Below, in pieces: positions 8,601 through 14,376 of a stretch of 44,799 bases of DNA; positions within the stretch are counted from its first letter, which is position 1; every line of letters starts with the position of its first letter. Position numbers and translations under genes: made by a program. The notes under the pieces were generated by a model, which worked only from the letters and a program-made list of their open reading frames with translations, had not been told where the DNA came from and did not search any database. The DNA is from Amycolatopsis thailandensis (lineage in GTDB: Bacteria; Actinomycetota; Actinomycetes; Mycobacteriales; Pseudonocardiaceae). The stretch lies in the NCBI RefSeq assembly GCF_002234405.1, contig NZ_NMQT01000068.1, forward strand, positions 1 to 44,799, given 5' to 3'.

Positions 8601-9767
8601 CGACCCGTTGCGGTGGACGACTTCCAGGTCCGCGCGGGCGGCGTCGTCCAAGCCGGGTTTCCTGGAGAGGAGTTCCTGTACCGGCCCCATGATCAAGGTG
8701 AGCGGGGTGCGGAACTCGTGACTGATGTTCGAGAAGAAAGCCGTCTTCGCCCGGTCCAGTTCCGCGAGTTCCTCCGCCCGCCGCTGCTGTGCCTGATAGC
8801 TGCGGGCGCTGGCGATCCCCGCGGCGATATGCGCCGCCACCAGCTCGATGAAGCCGCGGTACCCCTCATCGAGATCTCGGTACCGGTTCAGCCCGGCCAC
8901 CAGAAACCCGTGGGGCACTCCTCCCTGCTGCTGCCGCAGGGGAATGACCAACGCCTGGGTGGGAGGTTCGGGCCAGACCCCGGCGGGCAGCTCGGCGGTC
9001 CGGTCTTCGTCGAGCTCGATCAGCATCGTCGCCCCGTCGGCGAGCTGCTCCACCGGCAACTCCGGCAGAGGCAGCGCGGCGTCAACGGTGGATCCCGTCG
9101 AAGCGGCCAGCCGGGCCGAGCCGTCGTCTTCGAACAGATAGGTCGAGGTGAAGGGCAGGTCACGGGTGTTTCGGCCGAGCTGGTGGACGGCGAAAGCGAG
9201 AACCTGGGCCTCAGTGGTGATCACGGTGGGATCCGAGCCGAGATCGCGCAATGTCGCCATGCGGCGCTCGCCGATGATCCGGTCGGTGTCCTCACTCACC
9301 ACGCACAACATGCCGACCACCTGTCCGGCGTCGTCGTGCAGCGGACTATAGGAAAACGTGTGGTAGCTCTCCTCCGGATAGCCGGAGCGCTCGAGGAACA
9401 GCAGCAATCCCTCGTCCCACGTCGCCTTGCCGCTGGACAGCACGGTGTCGATGCGCGGTCCGATGTCGTCCCAGATCTCCGACCACACCTGGTTCGCGGG
9501 GCGGCCGAGGGCCCACGGGTATTTCCGCCCCAGGGTGTTGCGGCGGTACGCGGAGTTGCAGAAGAAAGTGAGTTCCGGCCCCCACGCCATCCACATGGAG
9601 AACCGCGAAGACAGGACGATGCCGACAGCCGTCCGCAGACTCAGCGGCCAGCCGTCGGGCCGGCCGAGCGGAGTGGCCGTCCAATCCACCGCGGCCAGGT
9701 CACGCCCCACCTCCCCATCCGCGGCGAACACGTCAGCCCCGCCGCCCCCGGCATCCTCAGAAGACAC
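5661..9767 (-). CDS. PAS/GAF hybrid histidine kinase-receiver-SpoIIE phosphatase-RsbW-like ATPase
   Basis: 1368 aa, no membrane segment, so a cytosolic sensor. Domains in order: PAS (about 25-160); GAF-like (about 170-325); HisKA with the phospho-His motif ISHEFRTPLTLIMGP (about 347); HATPase with LLSNAVKFT, DTGVGVP and GSGIGLALV (about 455-565); receiver with IADDNADMREYL, phospho-acceptor Asp in ISDVMMPG (about 664) and VKPF; PAS (about 745-870); GAF (about 880-1010); SpoIIE/PP2C phosphatase with GGDWYDV, VGDCVGHG and LYTDGLVER (about 1040-1240); and a C-terminal RsbW-type HATPase_c_2 with GEATANAIEHGH and SDRGRGLVLM (about 1250-1365). It thus combines a two-component relay with both enzymes of an RsbU/RsbW partner switch. 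It is co-translated with the STAS protein downstream. Substrate and signal are unknown. Confidence 0.93.
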   Translation of the reverse strand: MSSEDAGGGGADVFAADGEVGRDLAAVDWTATPLGRPDGWPLSLRTAVGIVLSSRFSMWMAWGPELTFFCNSAYRRNTLGRKYPWALGRPANQVWSEIWDDIGPRIDTVLSSGKATWDEGLLLFLERSGYPEESYHTFSYSPLHDDAGQVVGMLCVVSEDTDRIIGERRMATLRDLGSDPTVITTEAQVLAFAVHQLGRNTRDLPFTSTYLFEDDGSARLAASTGSTVDAALPLPELPVEQLADGATMLIELDEDRTAELPAGVWPEPPTQALVIPLRQQQGGVPHGFLVAGLNRYRDLDEGYRGFIELVAAHIAAGIASARSYQAQQRRAEELAELDRAKTAFFSNISHEFRTPLTLIMGPVQELLSRKPGLDDAARADLEVVHRNGSRLSKLVNTLLDFSRLEAGRMQARFEPVDLAAVTAELASVFQAAVERAGLRFVVDCPPLGEPVHLDLGLWEKVVFNLLSNAVKFTFEGSITIAVAKDAAAATVVVADTGVGVPDHEIPRLFERFHRIENTRARSHEGSGIGLALVRELVELHGGTIAAASTEGVGTTFTVRLPFGSGDLPVGTQATSAATAEPYVLEAMRWSSGPPATEGAEDTEAAAATVGRPSIPARVVIADDNADMREYLTRLLAASGYVVEAVTDGDAAIDAIRSEAPDLVISDVMMPGLDGLGLVERLRSEPRTATVPVLLLSARAGQEASIEGLQAGADDYLVKPFASAELLARVRANVELARLRTRSARWRAALIDSLQEAFFVCDEQGAVVEINSAFTAILGYGPKGLPYRPIHPWWPDANTDPDAYRLVADAFDTVLMDQRGGYTIPVVHRNGHRVWVTASFNQVEEPDTGRRVTVGTFRDVTAEHYAVQRQSALAGLNQQLAQADSVEEAVLAAMDELRRVWKARRVLAVLFSAQAGKTDPVVIGEPVRWEDLTAQCRSAVAALRDSDPLGFAAGELGTAGVSLQHPDGDLVLWLELGESRPITGEDETLLTVLAGRLGQGLARVRQIDQQRETALALQHAILGPHDLPDGFVARYQPANSPLQVGGDWYDVVELEDGRVALVVGDCVGHGLAAATVMGQLRSACRALLLENPSPAAALTGLDRFAARLPGAVCTTAFCAVLSRDTGEMSYAAAGHPPPVLIHADRSTRLLEDGRSIPLGVRPGRPRSEARTVIPARATLVLYTDGLVERRRFPLSDGIERVAALVADNGDSTLEGLAGLLMSESAPEEGYEDDVALLTYRGPGPLDLSFPAEVGELAFVRKALRDWLQRCELDADMLQNILVASGEATANAIEHGHRDAPGGLVRLQATVLTDGVSLIISDNGSWKPPRPEPDSDRGRGLVLMRAFMDEVIIEHGKAGTTVYLKARIVR

Positions 9768-10008
9768 TCGGCACTCTTTCCTGTCGACTCCCGACGCCCG
9801 GACTGATCGCTCGGGCTGATGTCGCGCTCACTTCACCGAACGCGGTATACCCCCTGGAGGTCCTGATGACGCGTCAAACTCACTCGCTTCGTCGTCCCTG
9901 TCGTCACTGGCGACAAGATTCGATTCCGGTTGGCCTGGTTTCGACCGGACATGGCGGGGTATCAGGAGGCAAACATGAAACAGGACCAGCACCCAAAGGA
10001 GGCGCTTG

Positions 10009-10476
10009 ATGAGCACGATCACCAAGTCCGTCGACGTCGAGGCGCCGGTCAGCGACGTCTACAACCAGTGGACCCAGTTCACCGAATTCCCGCGCTTCAT
10101 GGAAGGCGTGGAGCGCATCGAGCAGCGCGACAACACCCACACCCACTGGACGGTCAGCATCGCCGGCGTCACGCGCGAGTTCGACGCCACCATCACCGAA
10201 CAGCACCCGGACGAACGGGTCGCCTGGAAGTCCGACGACGGCCCCAACCACGCCGGAGTCGTCACCGTGCACCGGCTCGACGACCAGCACACCCGGGTCA
10301 CCGTCCAAATGGACATCGACCCCGACGGGTTCGTGGAGAACGTCGCCGACAAACTCGGCATCCTCGACCGCCGCGTCCAAGGCGACCTCGACCGCTTCAA
10401 GACCTTCCTCGAAAACCGCGGCGGCTCCGAGACCGGCGCCTGGCGCGGCGACGTGAAACGCCCCGGCCAGCCTTAG
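10009..10476 (+). CDS. SRPBCC-family cyclase/dehydrase-like protein
   Basis: 155 aa. The N-terminus STITKSVDVEAPVSDVYNQWTQF and FPRFMEGVERIEQ are the opening strand and helix of START/SRPBCC proteins of the polyketide-cyclase/dehydrase type. The rest (WTVSIAGVTREFDATITEQ, ERVAWKS, HAGVVTVHRL, TRVTVQMDIDPDGFVENVADKLG) gives the antiparallel sheet and the long C-terminal helix. Such proteins bind hydrophobic ligands. Single-domain stress-associated versions are common in actinomycetes and are not tied to polyketide clusters. The ribosome binding site AAAGGAGG (9995-10002) is 6 nt before the ATG at 10009, which is why I prefer it to the TTG at 10006. A hairpin terminator follows at 10567. Confidence 0.88.
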   Translation: MSTITKSVDVEAPVSDVYNQWTQFTEFPRFMEGVERIEQRDNTHTHWTVSIAGVTREFDATITEQHPDERVAWKSDDGPNHAGVVTVHRLDDQHTRVTVQMDIDPDGFVENVADKLGILDRRVQGDLDRFKTFLENRGGSETGAWRGDVKRPGQP

Positions 10477-10566
10477 CTCCTTGGACCACCTCACCACACC
10501 AGGGTCGTTGCCCGACCAGACGGTGAGGAGAACGGCCGGTCCTCCCGGCCCACGCCGTTTGCCCAG

Positions 10567-10603
10567 AATGTGGCCGGCCCGTCAGCACGGGGCCGGCCAC
10601 ATT
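10567..10603 (+). terminator. Hairpin terminator after the SRPBCC gene
   Basis: A perfect 14-bp stem: AATGTGGCCGGCCC (10567-10580) pairs with GGGCCGGCCACATT (10590-10603) across a 9-nt loop. A short T-containing stretch follows. It lies about 90 bases after the SRPBCC stop and fits a strong GC-rich actinomycete terminator. Confidence 0.75.
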
Positions 10604-10672
10604 TCGTGCCCGCTCATGGTTTGTTCGCGTGCTCACAGGCATTCGCACGTCATGCGAACATGGTGGAAGCGG

Positions 10673-10937
10673 ATGACCTCGCCACCGCACGGCAGGACGG
10701 TCCTTTATCTGGGTGATCCCGCCGTCCTCGGAAAGATCATCGGGGCCGCCGCGTCGCGTGGTTTCGGCGCCGTCGAGATTCCGCATCCCGCACTGGTCTG
10801 CGCGATCGCCGACCACGTCGTACTCAGCGGCAGCGGCAGCCGGGCCGACACCGCGAAACTCCGCCGTCTCCGAGAGTTGAACATTCCGTGCCTGGCTCGC
10901 CGAACTCGACGAACCGGATCAGCTCGCCTCGGCGTGA
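10673..10937 (+). pseudogene. Small unknown gene with an apparent frameshift
   Basis: From the ATG at 10673 (GGTGGAAG upstream at 10662-10669) the frame reads like a genuine small α/β protein: TVLYLGDPAVLGKIIGAAA, VEIPHPALVCAIADHVVLSG, TAKLRRLRELNIP. It then turns into Arg-rich nonsense. A one-base shift near 10890 restores coding-like sequence AWLAELDEPDQLASA and a stop at 10935-10937. The corrected product would be about 88 aa. I do not recognise the family. A real frameshift or a single-base assembly error are both possible. Confidence 0.45.
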
Positions 10938-11236
10938 GGTCCAGAGGTTCGGCCACGTCCGCTCGCTCCGACGGCGTAACGACGTTCGACGTAGGCAAGG
11001 TCGTGCCGCCAGAGCCGAGGTTCCAGGACAACCTCGACGCCGACGACCACGGCTTCGTGCTGAACTACCCCGGGTCCGGCGCGCAGCCCGGCGGCCTCGG
11101 ACATGAGGACACACTTCCGACGTCCAAGCCGAAAACCCGTCCGAATTTGTCTCGTCAGGTGTGCGCGGCACGAAAAGGGGGTAGCCGGGCGGTGATCAAC
11201 CCGGCGATCAGCCGGGCTATGGCGAAGGGAACCGAA
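10938..11236 (+). other. Upstream region of the repeat-peptide operon
   Basis: No gene is recognised. The frame open through this region is Arg/Ser-rich and carries no domain. It should contain the promoter of the peptide-JmjC operon. GAAGGGA at 11224-11230 is the ribosome binding site that sets the GTG start at 11237. Confidence 0.4.
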
Positions 11237-11446
11237 GTGAGCCTGAACGACGACGACATCTCCACCACATCGGACAAGGAAAAGGAAGGCCCCGCCGACT
11301 CCGGTGCCTCCCAGGGAACACCCGGCCAGCACGACGGTGGAGCCGACGGCGGTGCCGAGGGTCCGGCCGATTCCGGTGCCGGATCAGGAACCCCCGGTCA
11401 GCACGACGGCGGAGCCGACGGCGGCGCGGACAGTGGCGCCAGCTGA
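11237..11446 (+). CDS. Two-repeat DGGADGGA peptide, candidate RiPP precursor
   Basis: 69 aa. The start is a GTG at 11237, chosen because GAAGGGA (11224-11230) sits 6 nt upstream; a longer reading from the ATG at 11219 adds six residues. A polar leader, MSLNDDDISTTSDKEK (1-16), is followed by two 24-residue repeats (17-40 and 41-64). Each runs EGPADSGA, two variable residues, then GTPGQHDGGADGGA, and the protein ends DSGAS. Each repeat has one His and several Asp, and there is no Cys, Arg or aromatic residue. The stop lies inside the start region of the downstream JmjC oxygenase gene, so the two are coupled. Leader plus repeated core plus overlapping modifying enzyme is the layout of a multi-core ribosomal peptide. 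The precursor role is inference. Confidence 0.6.
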   Translation: MSLNDDDISTTSDKEKEGPADSGASQGTPGQHDGGADGGAEGPADSGAGSGTPGQHDGGADGGADSGAS

Positions 11447-12725
11447 TCCGCGTCCGTCTATCACCGGTACCGGGCAAGGCATCAAAAGCCTCCCGGTACC
11501 GGTCGACGGGCACTCCCCGACAACTGTCTTGCCTCGCTTGGTCGGCCCCGACGTCGCGGGCTTCTCCGACCGTCATTGGGGAAAGAATCCGCTGCTGAAG
11601 CGAAACTGCGGCTCTTTCCGAGATCTCCTCGATCTCGATGCGGTCGACGAGTTGCTCTCCCGGCGGGGTTTGCGCACGCCGTTCCTACGCCTGGCACGGC
11701 ACGGTTCGATACTTGATTCGAGGTCGTTCACCGGCGGTGGCGGTGTCGGCGCGGATATCGGCGACCAAATCCGGGACGACCAGGTCGCCGCGCTGTTCGC
11801 GGAAGGCGCCACGATCGTGCTGCAGGCGCTGCACCGCACCTGGCCGAGCATCATCGACTTCACCACGAGGCTGACCGAGGAGTTGGGGCACCCCGCGCAA
11901 GTCAACGCCTACATCACCCCGCCGTCGTCTCAAGGATTTTCCGCCCACTACGACGTGCACGATGTGTTCGTCCTCCAGCTCACTGGCCGGAAACACTGGA
12001 AGGTCCACGCGCCCGTCCACCCGGCCCCGCTACGCGGTCAGCCCTGGGGTGAGCATGCCGGCGCCGTCGCCACCCGGGCCCGAGACGATGCTCCGATCAT
12101 CGACAAAGTGCTCGAACCCGGCGACGTCATGTACCTCCCCCGCGGCTGGCTGCACTCCGCAACCGCTCTCGGGGAGATTTCCGCTCATCTGACCGTCGGC
12201 ATCCATGTCGTCACCCGGTTCGCGTTGGTGGAAGCCATCGCCGCGCTGGTCGCCTCTGATGAACGGCTGCGCGTTTCCCTGCCGCTGGGCATCGATGTCG
12301 CCGACCCGGCCGCACTCGGTCCACACATCGGTGCGGTGCGGGAGGACTTGATCGCTGCGCTGACCGCCGTCGCCCCCGAAGACATCGCACGGCACGTTCG
12401 CGGTCAGGTGTGGACGGGAAACAGGCCCGAGCCGCTTGCCCCGATCGCCGCGGCGACATTCGTTTCGAATCTCGCCGCCGGAGACACCGTGCGCCGTCGC
12501 GGCGGCCTGCGCTTTCGCGTTCGCGACAACGGCGACGGGAACGTCGTGCTCGAATTGCCGGACCGACGGCTTTCGCTCCCTTCTTCCACATCGATCGCTC
12601 TCACCGCACTGCTCGATGGGAGCACATGGACCGTCGGCGAGATCCCGGGGCTGAGCGTGGACGATCAAGCCGTGCTCGTGCGGCGGCTGCTCCGGGAAGG
12701 CGTGCTCATGGCCACTACGCCATGA
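11433..12725 (+). CDS. JmjC/cupin-4 Fe(II)/2-oxoglutarate-type oxygenase
   Basis: About 430 aa from the GTG at 11433, which overlaps the peptide gene by 14 nt. The exact start is uncertain because no strong ribosome binding site is visible and the frame is open further upstream. The central domain has the cupin-4/JmjC signature: YITPPSSQGFSAHYDVHDVF, where HYD is the HxD iron-binding pair, then LQLTGRKHWKVH, and later VMYLPRGWLHSA and SAHLTVGIH, supplying the distal His. This is the fold of the ribosomal-oxygenase proteins YcfD, MINA53 and NO66, which hydroxylate Arg or His side chains of proteins. A C-terminal winged-helix-like part (about 330-430) follows. Gene overlap points to the repeat peptide as substrate, plausibly at its His or Asp residues; this is inferred. 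The stop overlaps the next gene (ATGA). Confidence 0.85.
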   Translation: MAPADPRPSITGTGQGIKSLPVPVDGHSPTTVLPRLVGPDVAGFSDRHWGKNPLLKRNCGSFRDLLDLDAVDELLSRRGLRTPFLRLARHGSILDSRSFTGGGGVGADIGDQIRDDQVAALFAEGATIVLQALHRTWPSIIDFTTRLTEELGHPAQVNAYITPPSSQGFSAHYDVHDVFVLQLTGRKHWKVHAPVHPAPLRGQPWGEHAGAVATRARDDAPIIDKVLEPGDVMYLPRGWLHSATALGEISAHLTVGIHVVTRFALVEAIAALVASDERLRVSLPLGIDVADPAALGPHIGAVREDLIAALTAVAPEDIARHVRGQVWTGNRPEPLAPIAAATFVSNLAAGDTVRRRGGLRFRVRDNGDGNVVLELPDRRLSLPSSTSIALTALLDGSTWTVGEIPGLSVDDQAVLVRRLLREGVLMATTP

Positions 12726-12946
12726 CAGCCCCTCCGGACGCGGATCGGGACCGATGCGCGGACCTGGCCGACGCCGCGAACGACCCCAGCGAGGGCACGG
12801 CTCCTCCGGCGCAACGATGGCTGCTCATCGAGCATCCGGGGCCCTGGGGGCGGCTCGCGCTCACAGATTCGGGCATCGCCCCAGCCGCACTCGGTTCGCA
12901 GCTGCACGCCAAGAACCATGCATCCGCCACTATGACACTCGAATAA
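12722..12946 (+). pseudogene. Truncated sucrase/ferredoxin-like protein (N-terminal 74 aa)
   Basis: It starts in a 4-nt ATGA overlap with the JmjC oxygenase gene. The residues CADLADAANDPSEGTAPPAQ and RWLLIEHPGPWGRLALTDSG are the N-terminal signature of sucrase/ferredoxin-like proteins (thioredoxin-fold, 2Fe-2S, usually about 290-330 aa). After about 60 residues the similarity stops (QLHAKNHASATMTLE, then a stop), and the Fe-S and C-terminal parts are absent here and downstream. I call it a truncated remnant. In an intact operon such a protein might feed electrons to, or work with, the oxygenase. A functional short form cannot be excluded. Confidence 0.65.
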
Positions 12947-13373
12947 GCAGGCAAACTTCACGAAGAGTTTCGCGATATTCATCGAATCCGCGGCCAGCCA
13001 GCCGACCGCGGATCCGGAGGGAACGACAGAACAGGAGGACCGGACTTACCCGTGCTGTGGGCACACGACACAGACGCTTGCTTCCAGACCACGATCGCTT
13101 TCGGCATCGCAAGATCGCCGACGACGCCACATCCAAAGACACAGCCACTGATACCAGCACAGCGGCGGGATCAATCAGAACAAAAGGGAAGGACCGGTTC
13201 ACCCCTCCGGCCGACCGACGATATCTGTCAGTCGGCTGATCGCCTTGGAGATCGCCAAGTTCGAAAAGACCAACGCATCTTCAGGCTTGTCGTGATCGAC
13301 CGCGCGAATGGCAGCCTCCTCGCAGGCTTCGGGGATTTCAGGCGCAGTCAAAAGGTCCGCGGCCCCGGAAGGT
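12947..13373. other. Gap between the oxygenase operon and the importer operon
   Basis: About 430 bases. GC content is lower than the neighbours. The only coding-like piece is the minus-strand reading at 13199-13351. The downstream part of the sucrase/ferredoxin gene cannot be found in any frame. No hairpin of note was seen. Confidence 0.4.
13199..13351 (-). CDS. Possible 50-aa small protein after the betaine-binding gene
   Basis: The minus strand from a TTG at 13351 to the stop at 13199 reads like a compact acidic helical protein: TAPEIPEACEEAAIRAVDHD, KPEDALVFSNLAISKAI, SRLTDIVGRPEG. Codon use fits the organism, unlike the frames around it. It lies directly downstream of the substrate-binding lipoprotein gene, 22 nt after its stop, so it could be the last gene of that operon. 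No clear ribosome binding site is seen and no family is recognised. It could be a remnant of a larger gene. Confidence 0.35.
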   Translation of the reverse strand: MTAPEIPEACEEAAIRAVDHDKPEDALVFSNLAISKAISRLTDIVGRPEG

Positions 13374-14348
13374 TCAGCTGACGAAGCCCGCCGACTTGAG
13401 CCAGTCGTGAGCGACCGTGGCGGCCTTCTGGCCGTCGACGCTGACCTTCTTGTTCAGGTCCGTGAGCGTCGCGGTGTCGAGCTTCGCGGCGATCGGCGTG
13501 AAGACCTGTTCCAGTTGCGGGTATTTCTGGGCGAGCGGAGCGGCGATCGTGATGGCGGGGTTGTACGTCGGGAAGAAATGCTTGTCGTCTTCGAGCACAG
13601 TGAGCTGCTGCGCGGCCACGCGCCCGTCGGTGGAGGCGACCGAGCCGAAGCCGCAGGGCTCCCCCTTGCCGATGCTCGGGTAGACGACGGCGTCGTTGAG
13701 CAGATGCACCTGCGGGTCGGGCAGTGCGAACCCGTACGCCTTCGCCAGGCCGGGGAAGCCGTCGTCCCGGCTCTTGAACTCCGGCCCCATACAGGTCGAG
13801 GCCGCTGCCGGATCCCGCTTCACCAGGGCCGCGTAGTCGGACAGCGTCTTGACGCCGGTCCGGGCCACTGTCGCCGGGTTGCCGGCGAGGGCGTAGGTGT
13901 CGTTGGCGGGCGAGCGTGCCCACCAAGTGACGCCGTTGGCGATGTCGGCCTGCTTGACCGCTTCGTACTGCGCCTGCGGGTCACTGATCGGCTTGGTCTG
14001 GTTGAGATAACTGATCCAGGCGGTGCCGGTGTATTCCCAGTACAGGTCGACAGCGCCGCTGGTGAGCGCTTGGCGGACGTTGCTGGAGCCGGTGATGTTG
14101 GTCTTGTCCTGCGGGCTCGCCCCGGCCGCTTGCAGTGCGACGAGCGCGATCTGGCCGAGCAGCAGCTGCTCGTCGAACTCCTTGGAGCTGACACGGATCT
14201 GGACGCCGTTCAGCGCGTCGATCTTCTTGATGGATCCCGCGCCCACCTGGGCACCGGTCTCGTCCTTGCCGATCGTGCAGCCGACCGAGAGCGCCGCGGT
14301 CGCGACGAGCGCGAGCACAACGGCGGTCGTGCGCTGGAGCATCCGCAT
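13374..14348 (-). CDS. Glycine betaine/choline-type ABC substrate-binding lipoprotein
   Basis: 324 aa. Signal peptide MRMLQRTTAVVLALVATAAL with lipobox LSVGC, so Cys becomes the lipidated N-terminus. The mature part follows the OpuAC/OpuBC/OsmF binding-protein pattern: IRVSSKEFDEQLLLGQI at the start, ITGSSNVRQALTSGAVDLYWEYTGTAW, then WWARSPANDTYAL and the C-terminal VSVDGQKAATVAHDWLKSAGF. Such proteins bind quaternary ammonium osmolytes in the periplasm-like space. The gene follows the fused permease-ATPase gene (28-nt gap) on the same strand, giving a two-gene importer operon. The ligand cannot be assigned from sequence alone: betaine, choline, carnitine and related compounds all remain possible. 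Confidence 0.9.
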   Translation of the reverse strand: MRMLQRTTAVVLALVATAALSVGCTIGKDETGAQVGAGSIKKIDALNGVQIRVSSKEFDEQLLLGQIALVALQAAGASPQDKTNITGSSNVRQALTSGAVDLYWEYTGTAWISYLNQTKPISDPQAQYEAVKQADIANGVTWWARSPANDTYALAGNPATVARTGVKTLSDYAALVKRDPAAASTCMGPEFKSRDDGFPGLAKAYGFALPDPQVHLLNDAVVYPSIGKGEPCGFGSVASTDGRVAAQQLTVLEDDKHFFPTYNPAITIAAPLAQKYPQLEQVFTPIAAKLDTATLTDLNKKVSVDGQKAATVAHDWLKSAGFVS

Positions 14349-14376
14349 GGTTGGTCCTCCTTCGAAGTCGGTCGAG

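Noticed and set aside
9975..10526. Alternative start ATG at 9975 with AGGAGG upstream, in the frame that reads to 10526
   Set aside because: It would give an Arg-rich protein across the SRPBCC gene; the frame at 10009 has clear SRPBCC features and its own ribosome binding site. A short leader role was considered but the frame has no early stop.
12930..13202. 90-aa minus-strand ORF in the gap after the oxygenase operon
   Set aside because: Codon use differs from the genome (many T-ending codons), no ribosome binding site at proper distance, no recognisable pattern.
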